From assembly GCA_002150815.3 (NCBI GenBank), contig NDFF03000143.1, positions 122,489 to 186,488 of the forward strand: a stretch of 64,000 nt of DNA, written 5' to 3'. The notes under the pieces were generated by a model, which saw only the letters and a program-made list of their open reading frames with translations, ran no database searches and was not told the DNA's origin. The stretch is from Grammothele lineata. Taxonomy: Eukaryota; Basidiomycota; Agaricomycetes; Polyporales; Polyporaceae. A program made the translations under genes and the position numbers. Of this stretch, positions 1 to 13,300 are shown piece by piece; the first letter of the stretch is position 1; the number at the start of each line of letters is the position of its first letter.

Positions 1-1
1 G

Positions 2-2064
2 CTGCAGCAGGCGGACGAGGATGAGGGGGGGCGGAGGAGCGGGGAGGAGTATTATGAAAGGGGGAGCTATTCGCGCCAGAGTCAGGCGTCGGATAGGTCC
101 GCGGGGGGAGGAGGGGCGGCAGGAATCGGGGCGCGGATGATGATGAATGGGAGGACGAGCGTGGCGGGGGAGGATGAGAGGATGAGGAGGGATTATGAGT
201 TCAAGATCGCGACGATGCAGAGCCGTATCGCGGGCCTCGAGCGGGACCTTGAGGACGCGCAGGAGAGGGGGCGGAAGTGGGCCGAGAGCGAGGAGAGGGC
301 GAGGGCGATGGAGGACGAGATTGTGCAACTCAGGCGGGTGAGTTCTTGGTTGTGTCGTTTCTGTTCGTGAGCGGGGCTGATGTGCACGGCGTTGTAGCGC
401 GTGGAGGAGAAGAGCAGCGGGATGCTGTCGCTCCAGCAGGAGCTCCAGACGCTCCAGGAAGAGCGCGCGCGCGAAAAGGACATCGCGGACCGGAGACAAC
501 GCCAGGACCGCGACGAGATCGAAGCGCTGCAAGAGCGATGCGACATTCTAGAATCAGGCGGCGGTGGCGGGAGCGTGAGTGCCTTCTTTTGCTCGCATCC
601 AGGAGTTGCTAACACGTCTCGCGTGCGCAGGTGGATTCGGCCATCCTGGATCAGCTCAGGACGGACATGGAGGGTCTGATGACTGAGCTCGGGGACCTGT
701 CAAGGCAGAACGACGAGCTGCTGTCGGCAAAGGACAACGACCTCACTGTCATCCGCGAGCTCGAGGCGCAGGTGAAGGAGTACAAACGCAAGTACGAGCA
801 GGCCAAGACCGAACTGCGCAGTGCCCGAGGTGCGTCCTTCTTTCATGATGTCCACGACTAGATGACTGATGGCGATGCGACGAACAGCGACGTCGCAACT
901 CTACCTCCAACCGCCAAAGGTAGACGAACAGCTGCCCGTCTCGCGCGAAGGCGGGCTCGTCGACATCCACGTCACCGCCTTCGTCTCGTCCATCGACAGC
1001 CTGCTCACCGCCGGACGCTCGAACGCGCCCTCGCGCGTGCTGCAGCAGATGAAGGCGGTCGTGAACGCGGTGAGCGCGCTCGCGGACGACGTGCGCGCGT
1101 TCGAGCGCAGGCCGCAGCGCGAGCGCGGGGAGGTCGACGCGGAGGCGCTCTCGGGGCTCAGGGAGCGGCTGGACGCGACGCTGAGCAACCTCGTGCAGGC
1201 GGCGAAGACGCACGCGACGAGCGCGGGGATGGCACCTGTGAGCTTGCTCGATGCGGCGGCGAGCCATGTCGCGGCGACGGTGACGGAGCTGGGGAAGACG
1301 GTGCATATTCGCAAGGCGAGCAGGGCGGAGCAGGAGGCGTTCGCGCCGGCGGTCGCTGCGGCCAACGCGGGGAACTCGCCCGGGGCGGGGTCTGCGACGA
1401 ATGGGTATACGCCGTCGTTGCGCGCGGTGGAGGAGTTGAGGGGCGGGAGCCATCAGAGGAGCGGGAGCAGCACGAGCTCGCGCGGGGGAGGGAATGATGA
1501 CGTGAGGGGGTCTCCGACGTCGTCCCCCCGCGCGACGCCGAGGCGGCCGCCCTCGAATATGTCGAGCTCGAACGCGAGCTCGCCCCCGCCGCTGTTCGAG
1601 AAGAGCAGGGTCGGCGGCAACAAGAGCGATAGCTCGGCGACGGGCGATGGGCCCGAGGACGCGTGGGCTGAGCTCAAGGTGCGTCATCATGTGTGGATGT
1701 GGGTGGCGATCGTACACTGACGGGACTTTACGCACAGCCGTACCTCGAGGCGCAGACAGAGTCGATCGTGTACGCGATCCAGAGCGTGCTCTCGGGCGTG
1801 CGGAGCCCGACGCCGTCCCCGAACCTGAACGAGAACCTGACGCAGATCATCACGATCGTGTCGAGCATCGTCGCGGTGTGCAAGGACAACCTGCCGCCCG
1901 CGTCCAAGGCGCAGGGCGAGGAGATCCTCCGCGAGCTCGGGGAGCACGCGAACCGCCTCAGCGAGGTGCAGGCGCAGCAGGAGGTCTCGAAGGAGAGCAG
2001 GCAGGTCATGGCCAAGTCGAGCTTTGCGGTCGCGAATGCTATGAAGGGGTTGATGAAGTTGTAG
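2..2064 (+). CDS. SPA2: Spa2-like polarisome scaffold protein (5' partial)
   Basis: The gene enters the window already in frame, so its N-terminal Spa2-homology region lies upstream. Visible exons encode a low-complexity stretch, then a long heptad-rich coiled coil (about 180-830: MQSRIAGLERDLEDAQERG, DQLRTDMEGLMTELGDLS). A conserved block follows (about 895-1300, QLYLQPPKVDEQLPVSR), then a Ser/Pro-rich linker and a helical C-terminal region (about 1735-2064) ending AMKGLMKL. Introns are clean GT-AG: about 338-399, 574-630, 829-886 and 1679-1737. Spa2-family proteins scaffold the polarisome at hyphal tips and septa with formin and MAPK components. The family call rests on the coiled coil plus the C-terminal block; I could not check it by search. 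The gene is convergent with the ABC1 kinase, 237 bp away. Confidence 0.8.
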
Positions 2065-2301
2065 GAGGTGGCGAGGTGGCGTGTATGAGTGTTTTCTTTT
2101 GACCTATTCGAGTTCTCTGCTGGATTCAGGCTTGGAGTATGGAGTGTTTAGTACCAGTAGTAGGCATATTACCACCACCACCCCGTTCGTTATATTATTG
2201 CATCCTGGATATACCCTCCCGATGCGGCGGCCGTAGTACGATACAGAGGAGGATCCGAACTCTAAAATATGTAAATCTAGATGGCCGGTCTATCTGCCTA
2301 T

Positions 2302-4600
2302 CTATCCATCAAACACGCCCTCGGGGACGTCAATCCCCAGGTTCGACTTTGCAAAGTCGCGCATGGAGCGCTCGAGCGCGTCCTCGAAGCTGACGGCACT
2401 GGCGCGCCCGAGGCGGCGCGCGAGCCACTGGCGGACGCGCGTGGCGTAGAAGAGGACGTCGAGGGAGAATATGACGGAGAGGAAGACGAGGTGGCTGAGG
2501 GCGGAGCGGAGGCGGGCGGTGAGGGTGAGAGAGGGGGAGGTGACGAGGGAGCGGGAGGCCCAGAAGGCGGTTATGCGGATTCGGTTGACGGGGGCGCCGA
2601 ATTGTTGGTTGTTACCTGTGGGTGGGGTCAGTGGTAGAGTCCAAGGGAGAAAAACGATGAACGAACCTTGAACGATGCTGGGGAAGAGGGCGAGGCATGG
2701 CCCAGGTCAGTCAACGGAATTGCACTAACGATGAGAAAGACGAGAGCGCGCACCGCATATTCCGTCCGATGAAGATGAGCTCCTTGGGCATCTTATCCGT
2801 GTCCGTCAGGAAGCTCCTCAGCTTCTCCTTCATCGCCACGCCCCTCTCGTACTCGTCCATCTCCACAAAGCGGCGTCCGGGCGCGACCCCGTCTTTGCTC
2901 TTGCTCTTGTCCTTGAAGCTTACAGGCCGCATGAGCGTCGCGCTCGCAAACAGGTCCGGGGCGCCGATGCCCCAGTCCTCAGCGACGGCGCGGACGACGG
3001 CAAAGTCGCCCGCGAGGAGGGCTTTCCACAGTCTTGCGTACTGAGCTTGGAAGGACGGCGAAACACGCACGTACAGCCCATGGTCGAGCAGGACGAACTG
3101 CGCCCTCCCACGTTGGGAGGGAGAGGGGTGCGGGCGGACGATGATGTTGCCCGGGTGCGGGTCGCAATGGACCCAGCCCCAGTCGAAGATCTGCGCGGAG
3201 AAGAGGTCGACCATCGTCCGCATCACCCACTTGCTCCCGCCCGCGAGGCGGGGGAAGCGGTCGGCGGTGGGCACGGGGGAGGAGGTATGGGCGGACAAGG
3301 GGTCGTCGCCCATGAGGCGGGCGATGCCGCGCCGGTCGGAGAGGCGGACGCCGTCGATCCATTCGGCGACGAGGACTTTCTTGGTGGAGAGGGAGGGGAA
3401 GACGTGGGGGATGTAGACGCGAGTGGAGAGGCGGGGCTCGGAGGCGACGAAGGAGGCGGTGAGGAGGGCGTTTTGGGCTTCGGCTTCGAAGTCGAGTTCG
3501 CGTTGGAGGTGGTCTGTGATGAAGTCTGCGGAGGGTAATCGTCAGACCTAGAGGAGGCGTACGCAAGGGGCAGGGGAAAACGCACCGGCGGCGAAGTAGA
3601 CGGGGATGTGGAAGAACCAGTGCTCGTAGGCCCACATGACGGCGCGGAAGGCGTTGAGGTCCCACCAGACCTGCTTGCCGACGTCTGGTTTCTGGATCTT
3701 AACGGCGACCCACTGCTCTGTGCCATCGTCGGCGCGGAGCTTGGCGCGGTGGACCTGGGCGATGCTCGCGCTCGCGGCGGCCTGCTCCTCAAAGACCTCG
3801 AAGACGCCGTCTGGGCCCGCAGGGGGGCGACCGAATTCGGAGCGGAAGACACGGTCGACGACGGCGTAGGGGACTTGGGGGGCGTCGTCGAAGAGCTTTG
3901 CGAACTTTTCCTGCATGGGTTTGGGAAGTAGGGCAGCGTTGTTTGCGAAGGCCTGGCCTGCAGTTATGAGGCGGGTGTATGAGCGAGACGTAATTGTAGA
4001 AGCGAGATGGAGAGACGAACCTATCTTAATGTAAAGACCGCCATTAGAGATCAATAGGTCATAAACACGCTCGGCGACGCGCTCTTGCAGGGCAGGAATT
4101 CCGGCTGCTTTTTCTGGAGTGAAGTTGATCTTGTAGTCTAGGGCAATCACACCGCACTGGGGATTCAATCAGTCTCTGAGTAACGTCACGACACTCCGGA
4201 GTCGGGGCAAGCACGGCGGTTTGCTCTGACAGAACTCTCTAGGTCGGGTGCTAACGCAGATCTCGCCGTTTGCTGAGCCACGCGATTCATTGCGGCGAAT
4301 TCCGCCAAGGAAGACGAGACGGAAGACTCGGGCACTCACTGTCCAAATGGTTCTAAGGTTGCGCGTTAAAGCGGATGCATTAAATTCCCGGTCTATGTAG
4401 TAGGCAGCATCGAGGACGAAGAGGCCTATTACGGTGCGGAAGACGTAACGGTGCAGGCGAGACGAGGGGTCGTAGAGAAGTCCTTTCGGTTTCGAAGACG
4501 AAGGCGTGCCTGAGGACGCCTGGCGAAATGTCTGGCCGACGCGAAGGAGCCGTGCATGCGGGGCATGCGAGAGAGGTGGCGGCCGTACCCTGGCGAACAT
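2302..4600 (-). CDS. ABC1/ADCK-family (UbiB-like) mitochondrial protein kinase-like, ADCK1/Mcp2 type
   Basis: The start at 4600 gives an Arg-rich, acid-free N-terminus (MFARVRPPPLSHAPHARLL) typical of a mitochondrial presequence. A hydrophobic helix follows (YVFRTVIGLFVLDAAYY). The ABC1 signatures come in order: KxGQ (IKIG|QAF, split by an intron at about 3961-4020), the Ala-rich loop AAASASIAQVH (about 3780), VAVKIQKP, ELDFEAEA, VLVAEWIDG, catalytic HCDPHPGN (about 3145-3170) and the DFG-equivalent LLDHGLYV. DHGLY rather than DFG points to the ADCK1/Mcp2 (Cqd2) subgroup. Yeast Cqd2/Mcp2 is an inner-membrane protein linked to coenzyme Q distribution and lipid homeostasis. The frame runs on to a TAG at 2302-2304, ending in GIDVPEGVFDG. 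The gene is divergent from the flippase across a 306-bp shared upstream region. Confidence 0.88.
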
Positions 4601-4906
4601 CGCAAAGAAGGCGTGAGGAAAGAGAGAGGAGGAGGAGCGGGTTTACACAAGAGAAGCGACGGATTATTCATGAGGCCATGGCTGGGAGAGAGAGGCCCGT
4701 ACGGAGCGGAGGACAGGGCGGGCATGACGCACTCGATCCGGCAGTCTTCGCGTCGGGCGTGCGTCCCAGAACGGAAACCCTAACCCGGACGCGCAGCTGT
4801 GCGGGCGCAGGCAGCAGTGCGACGCTGAGACGCAGTCCGACTTCGACGCTCACCGTTCCTCTCGGCCACGCCGCCGCCTTCTACCCCGAGCTCATCGCTG
4901 GATACG
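4601..4906. promoter_or_regulatory. Shared divergent upstream region
   Basis: A 306-bp GC-rich interval separates the start codons of the ABC1-family gene (minus) and the flippase (plus), so both promoters must lie here or overlap it. I see no convincing TATA box. ORFs crossing it look like antisense shadows. Confidence 0.5.
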
Positions 4907-7900
4907 ATGAGCGACGACTTTGTCCGCCTCGTCTCTCAGGCAAACCCTGCCACCCGCCAGCAGTACCAGCCAGCAAACACCGGCTACCCGCCCCATTCAT
5001 CTCCCCAGGCACTCGACCCCTTCTTCGACGACGACGATGTCGACGGCCCCGACTCCGCCTTTGGCCGCTCTCCCGCAATGCAGTCCAAGGAGAGCGGCCT
5101 CCCCCTTGCACGCGCAGGAGCCCCGCCCGCAGGAAACTCCCAGCTCTCCCTCCCGGGCACCACCATCCAGCCAGACCAGTGGTCCTTCGATGACGACCAG
5201 CCAAACTCCAAACCCTTCGCCGGCTCCGCCGCGTTCCCCGGCCAGTCCTCGTCTTCGTCCGCTAGGCACCAGCGCAAACCCTCGCGGTCCTTCGCAAAGT
5301 CCTTCAAGAACATCAGTTGGCCCTGGCAGAAGAAGGAGAAGGTCCTCACTGGCACCCGCGCCATAGCCCTCAACAACCCCGACGCCAACGCCGACTTCTG
5401 CAACAACTACGTCTCCACCAGCAAGTACAACCTCGCCACCTTCGTCCCCAAGTTCCTCTTCGGTGCGCCCCCTCTGCACGCATGCGCCCCTTCCCCTCTC
5501 ACTTCATCCGTTCCCAGAGCAATTCTCCAAGTATGCGAACTTGTTCTTCCTCTTCACCGCCCTTATACAGCAGATACCCGACGTTTCACCAACAAATCCC
5601 TATACCACCATCCTCCCGCTATCCTTTGTATTGCTAGCCTCTGCTTTCAAGGAGACTCAGGAGGACTTGGTAAGTCCCTCATCCTAGCCCCCGTCTTCGC
5701 GCCCATTCTCCCGCGCCCCTCCCGCGGTCCCTCTGTGGGTCCCACGCCGGCCTGTCTGCGTTGTTCCACGTTCCACGAAAGACATCCCGTATCATCTGCT
5801 GTGCGAGGCTATGGCCGCGGGCGCAGCTCCCAAACGCTCGTCTAATTCCGGTGCTTACCCCGCGCGCAGAAACGCCATCAGTCCGACTCCGAGCTCAACG
5901 CGCGCATGGCAAAGGTCCTCCAACCAGATGGCACCTTCGCCGAGAAGAAATGGAAGGACATCATGGTCGGCGACGTGCTCCGCCTTGAGAGCAATGAGTT
6001 CATCCCTGCAGACGTCCTGCTCATCAGCTCTAGTGAGCCGGAGGGTTTCTGCTACATCGAAACTTCCAACCTTGACGGGTGCGTACTTTTGTTCTTTCCT
6101 GGGCTATCGTTGCTCCGAGACTCACCGCGCGGCAGCGAGACGAACCTGAAGATCAAGCAAGCGTCTCCACAGACGGCCAACCTCACCGCGCCCCACCTCG
6201 TCACGCAGCTGCACGGCACGGTCCGCTCGGAGCACCCGAACAACTCGCTGTACACGTACGAGGGCACGCTCGAGCTCGTCTCCGCCGGGGGCGTCCCGAA
6301 GACGATCCCCCTCGGCCCGGATCAGCTCTTGCTGCGCGGCGCTCAGATCAGGAACACGCCGTGGGCGTATGGGTTCGTGGTGTTTACAGGGCATGAGACG
6401 AAGTTGATGCGGAATGCGACGTGAGTGCTTGCTACGTCTGAGTGCTAGGATGATGTTGATGGTTCTGTAGGGCTGCACCGATCAAGCGGACCGCTGTCGA
6501 GCGGCAGGTCAACGTCCATATCGTGTTCCTGTTCATCTTCCTACTGGCGCTGTCTATTGGCTCGACAGTTGGTAGCAGTATCCGTACTGTGAGTAGAGGC
6601 GGTCCTGCTACTCTTCTATTCCTCAAACTGTGTGTAGTGGTTCTTCTCAAGTTCACAATGGTACTTGCTCGAGACGTCGACTATCTCTGGACGAGGTCAG
6701 TTTATTAGCGCTCCTGCGTGATGCATTGCTGATGATCTGCTGCAGCGAAAGGGTTTGTTGAAGGTAAAGTCGCGAACGTCTACCACAAGACTTCCCCTCT
6801 GACCCGCGCGCAGACATCCTGACCTTCATCATCCTGTACAACAACCTCATCCCGATCTCGCTCATCGTCACCATGGAAGTCGTCAAGTTCCAGCAGGCGC
6901 AGCTCATCAACTCGGACCTCGACATGTACTACGCCAAGACGGACACGCCCGCGCTCTGCCGCACGTCCTCGCTCGTCGAGGAGCTCGGCCAGATCGAGTA
7001 CGTGTTCAGCGACAAGACGGGCACGCTCACGCGTAACGAGATGGAGTTCCGCTTTTGCTCGATCGGGGGCGTGGCGTATGCGGACGTCGTGGACGAGTCG
7101 AGGAGGGGAGATGGGGACGACGACAAGGAGGCGTGGAGGAGCTTTGCGGACTTGAGGGAGATGGCGAGTGGGGGGCAGAACCCGTTCATGGACGTTGCGG
7201 CCGATCCGAGCGGGCAGAGGGAGGTGGCGAACGAGTTTTTGACGTTGCTTGCGGTTTGCCATACGGTTATCCCGGAGATTCATGATGGGAAGATGGAGTA
7301 CCAGGCGTCCAGTCCGGACGAGGCGGCGCTCGTGTCTGGCGCGGAGATTTTGGGGTACCAGTTCCACGTACGTTCACTTCTCCTCGTGCGCGCTCTTGCT
7401 GATCGCGTTCGCTGCAACAGACCCGGAAGCCCAAGTCGGTGTTCGTCAACGTGCACGGCACGTCGCTCGAGTACGAGATCCTCAACGTCTGCGAGTTCAA
7501 CTCGACCCGGAAGCGCATGTCCACCGTCGTCCGCTGCCCGGACGGGCGCATCAAGCTCTTCTGCAAGGGCGCGGACACCGTCATCCTCGAGCGCCTCTCG
7601 GAGAACCAGCCGTTCACGGAGAAGACCCTCCTGCACCTCGAGGACTACGCCACGGACGGGCTCAGGACGCTCTGTATTGCGAGCAGGGATATCCCGGAGG
7701 CGGAGTATAGGCAGTGGGTGAGCGTATACGACCAGGCGGCGGCGACGATCAATGGGCGGGGGGAGGCGCTGGACAAGGCGGCGGAGCTGATCGAGAGGGA
7801 TATGTTTTTGTTGGGCGCGACGGCGATTGAGGATAAGTTGCAGGAGGGGGTGCCGGATACGATCCATACGCTGCAGATGGCGGGGATTAAGGTCTGGGTG

Positions 7901-9860
7901 CTTACGGGCGACAGGCAGGAGACGGCGATCAATATCGGGATGTCGTGCAGGTTGATTTCGGAGTCGATGAACTTGGTGAGTTTGCTGGTTCGCTTATTGG
8001 GGAGGGGAGGCTGATCAGGAACACAGGTTATCGTGAACGAGGAGACGGCGCACGAGACGGCGGACTTTATCACGAAACGGCTGAATGCGATCAAGAGCCA
8101 GCGCAGCTCGGGCGGAGACCAGGAGGACCTCGCGCTCGTGATCGGTGCGTACGTTCGTCCCGTATGCTTTGGATTCGGCTCATGGTACGCTGCACTGAAG
8201 ACGGCAAGAGCCTCACGTTCGCGTTGGAGAAAGACATCTCGAAGCAGTTCCTGGAGCTCGCTATCCTCTGCAAGGCCGTCATCTGCTGTACGTTCGCCCA
8301 CTCACTACGTGGAGAGGAAATTCTGACGATAGGGTGTGCAGGTCGTGTCTCCCCGCTCCAAAAGGCGCTCGTCGTCAAGCTCGTCAAGAAGAACCAGAAG
8401 TCGATCCTGCTCGCGATCGGCGATGGGGCAAACGACGTTAGCATGATCCAGGCCGCCCACGTCGGTGTCGGTATTTCTGGTGTTGAGGGTCTGCAGGCTG
8501 CGCGTGCTGCCGACGTTGCGATCTCGCAGTTCCGGTACCTCAAGAAGCTCCTGCTTGTTCATGGGTCGTGGAGCTACACTCGGTTGTCCAAGTTGCTGTT
8601 GTGTGAGTTGTGGCTGTTCTCTAGTGTTGCTGGCTTGCTGACGGATGTTTCCCGGCAGATTCGTTCTACAAGAACATCGTGTTGTACATGACACAGTTTT
8701 GGGTATGTTTGGCAATGATCTTACGCGGGCCCGTGGCTCATCGACGTTCGGACAGTTCTCTTTCTTCAACAACTTCTCGGGGCAGATCGCCTACGAGTCC
8801 TGGACGCTCTCTCTTTACAACGTGCTCTTCACTCTCCTTCCGCCGCTCGTCATCGGTATCTTCGACCAGTTCGTATCGGCCCGCATCCTCGATCGCTACC
8901 CCCAGCTCTACATGCTCGGACAGCGCAACGCGTTCTTCACGCGCACGCAGTTCTGGCTGTGGGTCGGGAATGCGCTTTATCACAGTATCGTACGTGTGCT
9001 GTCCGGGAGTTTGGGTCCTGGCTGACTGAGGTCTGCAGATCACGTTCGGCTTCTCGGTCATCCTGTTCTGGGGAGATCTCAAGCAGGCGACGGGGTACGA
9101 CTCGGGACATTGGTTCTGGGGTACGATGTTGTACCTGGCAGTGCTGCTCACCGTGCTGGGCAAGGCTGCCCTAATCTCCGAGTAGGTGGATTTTTCTTTA
9201 GGCTGCTTCGCCGCTGACGTGTTTCCTCCCGTCAGTTTGTGGACCAAGTACACCGTGGCCGGTAAGCAGGTTGCACTTCGTATGCATATCGCCGTTGACG
9301 ATCGCCTTCCACAGCCATCCCCGGTTCGTTTGTCTTCACGATGGCCTTCCTTCCCCTCTACGCCGTCGTCGCCCCCGCCATTGGGTTTTCGACCGAGTAC
9401 AAGGGTATCGTACCACGTCTGTGGACGGATTGGATCTTCTACTTCGTCGTCCTTCTGGTGCCAATCCTCTGTCTCACTCGCGACTTTGTCTGGAAATAGT
9501 GGGTCTCTTTCCTAGCTTTCATCTTTGTTACGCGTGCTAACAACAGCTGCAGCTACCGGAGAACGTACATGCCAGAGACGTACCACATCGCGCAGGAGAT
9601 CCAGAAGTACAACATTCCGGACTATCGTCCGAGACAAGAACAGTACGTGTCCGCCTCTTCGGCTGCTCTACTTTTACTGACGAGCGGACGTGTGCCCCAG
9701 GTTCCAGAAGGCGATCAAGAAAGTGCGCGCGGTGCAGCGCATGCGGCGGAACCGCGGGTTCGCCTTCAGCCAGACGGAGAACGCGTCCCGGCAAGACCAG
9801 GCGCGGCTGATACGAGCTTACGACACCTCGAAAGCGGGCGCGCGCCCGACGGGGTACTGA
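4907..9860 (+). CDS. DRS2: P4-type phospholipid-translocating ATPase (flippase), Drs2-like
   Basis: A many-exon gene encoding roughly 1,350 residues, matching Drs2-family length. A Ser/Pro-rich acidic N-terminus precedes the first membrane pair ([18 protein letters not shown]). The actuator loop carries SNLDG|ETNLK, so the DGET dephosphorylation motif is split by an intron at about 6079-6135. The phosphorylation motif DKTGT has its aspartate codon at 7011. Nucleotide-domain motifs and [16 protein letters not shown] (about 8419-8470) follow, then the last membrane helices. The C-tail contains [13 protein letters not shown], the conserved GFAFS element that in Drs2 takes part in C-terminal autoregulation. 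These enzymes flip PS/PE to the cytosolic leaflet of the trans-Golgi and endosomes with a Cdc50-type subunit. The start at 4907 gives [17 protein letters not shown] is at 9858-9860. Confidence 0.88.
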
Positions 9861-10309
9861 ACGCGCGCGAAAGGTCAGACCCTCAGAGGTCGGAGATTGG
9901 AGGTTGGAAGTTGGGAGGGAGGACGGGCCCGGGACGCTGCTTGTGCACGGTAGAATCTACTTCGCGACTAGTTTATCATTATACGGACATGTACTCTACG
10001 GTAGCCCTCCGCTTTCGCCTGCTAATCGTTCTTCGGCGCGTCCGATCGCCGGGATGTGTATTCTTGTGCGGTGTAGGGTCTGGCCGTTCACTATTTGTAG
10101 ACGTAGCTATGTTCGGCCTCGATAGTGGGGACAATGGCTGACCGCAGCTGTGAGAGGCGTTGCGCCCGCGCTATACGGCCATCTTCCGTGGCACAGACAA
10201 GGGAGTTCGGCTTAAAGCCGGACAGGTCGCAGCACACATGGAATACAATTAACGGAGAATATCCAAGCAATGGAAGCACGGTAAGATATCTATCAAACAT
10301 CTGCCATCC
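9861..10309. other. Convergent intergenic region
   Basis: This 449-bp stretch lies between the 3' ends of the flippase (+) and dynamin (-) genes. It presumably holds both 3' UTRs. No supported gene, RNA or repeat was seen. Confidence 0.5.
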
Positions 10310-13300
10310 TCACAGCCCAAAGTTGAGCAATGCCTTCTGGACCGTCTCGAGACGCTTCAGCTTCGTCGTCAGCTCCTCACGGGTCGCCACTACGTGTGGG
10401 TCCTCGGCGATGTAGGCCGCGCATCGTGCCTGGGAGCCGTCTGAGCCCAGCCCGAGCTTCTCGAACATGAGGCCCTGCAGCGCCTCGGAGAACTCGTAGA
10501 GGAAGTGTTGGTCGATGGCGAGCGGGATGTAGTCGATGACGCGCTAGAGGTGATCAGATCCGGTGAGCATTTCAAGGATTTTTGAGAAGGGAAGGCGACT
10601 ACTGACCTTGTAAGAGACGTCAAAGTACGCTCGGACCTCAGCCATTAGCTCCAACTCCTCCTCGTACTCGTCGGGCGGGTGAAGCTTGCCCAGGTCGTCC
10701 TGGGTCGCGTTGATCCCGAGCTTAGCCAGTGCGGCTATCGCGTCGCGCATGTCTTGCTCTCGTGCCTGCGAGGCGGAGCTGCCGGTATCGCTCTTCTGCG
10801 GAGATGCCTCGCGTGTGTTTCCTGCGGTGGTAGACGTCGCTGTTGCCGGAGGAGGGTGTGAGGGTGGTTGAGGCGAAGGCGCGGGAGGAGCAGCAGAAGA
10901 GAAGGTGGAAGCAGAGAATGAGGGGTTGAACGGGACCGAGCTGGGATTTTTGGAAGAGGCGGGAACGGCCCCGCTGGTCTTCCCGAAGGAGAATGGCCGC
11001 GGCGCGGGAGAGCTTGCGGTCTGTGTTCGTCCGAAGAAGGATCCACCGAACGGCGGGGCGCCGGGGGTGGGTGAGAACGACCCCGATGCCGTGTGGGCAT
11101 GCGTCGTCGGCGTGGTTCCCTGACTGTTGGGCGCTGGAACGTATGACGCGAACGGGTTATCAGCTAGAATGAGACTCAGTGAGAAGCGCGTAACATAGCA
11201 CCGAATTGTCGAACTCACTCTGAGGGAATTTGAGGGTCTCCTCGCCGACTGGTGCAGGCACCGCAGGAGTGACACCCTCCGGGGTCGACCGGCCAGCGCG
11301 CGCATCCTTGTACCGCGCGAGATGCTTGTCGCGCTTCTCGGCGAGGTAGTGCGTGTTCTGGGTGTACGGCGCCGCAGCCTCGTACTTCAGGACGGTGGAG
11401 ATACGGCTGGTCGCCTCCGCCACTCTCGCCTCGATTTCCTGGATTACGATGGACCTGTCGGTCGAAACATCAGCATTTCCCCTCCGCTCTTGCCGCCCAC
11501 GTGGACGTGGATGTGGACGTGGTAGGCAGAACTTGAACATGAACGAACCATGCAGCAGCGTGGAGCGTCGTGTAGCGCTCAAAGTGCCGGCGGGCGAGCT
11601 TGTCGAGCACCTCTTTGAAGACGCGGTGGACCTCCTCGAAGCTGGTCATCGCTGCAGCCTCCCATGATTGCTGGAAGCTGCGGATCAGCGACCGCTTGGC
11701 AGCATAGGGCACGTTGTTCGGGAGTTCGCGCGTTACGCATCTGTGCGGAGGTGTATGAGTGACTGGAGTGTGGTATAGTGGGAGGTGGGGAGGCGTACTC
11801 TCGGATGTGCCCACGCATGTCTTTGAGGTACATCACCTTCCCGGGCCCCTCCGACACCGCCCGGGACGGCACCTTGAACGACCCAGAGTCCTTCCACTCC
11901 CTCGGCACCCTCCCCGCGCTCTCGCACGGCACGAACGGGGGCGCAGAGGCGCGGACGGCGAGCTTGAACGCGTCGTACGCGCGGCGGTTGCCCTGGACGA
12001 GCGCGGCGAAGGCGGGGGAGCCTTGCACGTAGAGCTCGGTCTCGGCGCAGAAGCGCATGACGAGGTTGAGCACGAATGCGCCGGGGTCGGAGGAGGGGGG
12101 TGGGGGGAGCTTGGAGAGGGAGAGGCGGGTGGAGGAGAGGGAGGAGGCGACGGTGCTTAGGACGCTTGGGAGCCTGTTGTGGCGCAAGCAGAGCAAAGGT
12201 CAGCGTGTTGGCTCGTGTTAGAGGAGGAACACAGGGGGGCGCACGAAGTCCGGATGATCTGCGTGAGCAGCTTGCTGATGTTCTGCACGAGCACGGCCGT
12301 GCCCAACCTCCCCTTATGCGACGAGCCCGCCCAGGGCTCCGTCCCTTGGAAGAATGCGATCTCGGCAGCGCGCGCGGCGGCCCCGGACACGCCAAGGGCG
12401 CGCTCGTCGTCGTCGGGCTGGCGCGTGCAGTAGTAGCCGTGCCGGAGAGGGTGGCGGCGGCCCTCGAGGATGTCGACCCAGAGCGTGCGGGCTTTGGTGG
12501 AGCCGAGGGTGAGGGTGTCGGGTTTGGTGAGGACGCCTGGGAAGAGAATGTCTCAGTAGAACTCGACGGGAAAAAGAGATAGTGCTCTACCGATGGTGCG
12601 CGAGCCGGTCGGATCTGCTTGTTGGGCGAGCCGCGCCGCTTTTTGGTTCTCGATGTCGTCTGTGCGAGAGTAAATTGAGAGGCAATGTCGAAACAAAGGG
12701 ATGGAGCACACGTACCGCTCATGGGGAGAGTGACGAGGATCAGACTCTTCTCGCCCGAGATGTAGGACTTGACGAGGTCCTCGACGAGCGCGACGACCTC
12801 GTCCTCCGCATTCTGCACGATCCCTGCCACATAATCAACGTCAGTATCGCGCCGCACACGCGTCCCTCCCCCCACTGCACGGCCGGCTCACCAGGCAAGT
12901 CGACAAACGACAAATCCGTCAGCTCCGGGCCCGCGAGCTCCACGCACACCACGTTCCGCGAGAACGCCCTCCCCTCCCTCCTCGCCTTCTCCCTCGCCTC
13001 CTCTGGGTCCATCTCCACGAACGCCTCCACGCTCGTACCTGCCGAGCCCGAGCCATGGCAGAGCACGGCGGCCTGCGCACGCCGGAGCATCGGCTCGACG
13101 TCGCGCTTGTCGGTCAGCAAGGGCCCGAAGGGGACTTCGTACACGACTGCGGGCTGGCGCTGACCAGAGGAGGAGGAAGAGGAGGGGGAAGGGGAGGGGA
13201 GGTGTTCCCAGCGGATCTTGATTTGGCAGGTCCAGGGCCCCGGGGAGTGCGTGAGGCGGCATTCCATGGGGCAGCGGGTGCAGGTGCCGGCGTCGCGCGG

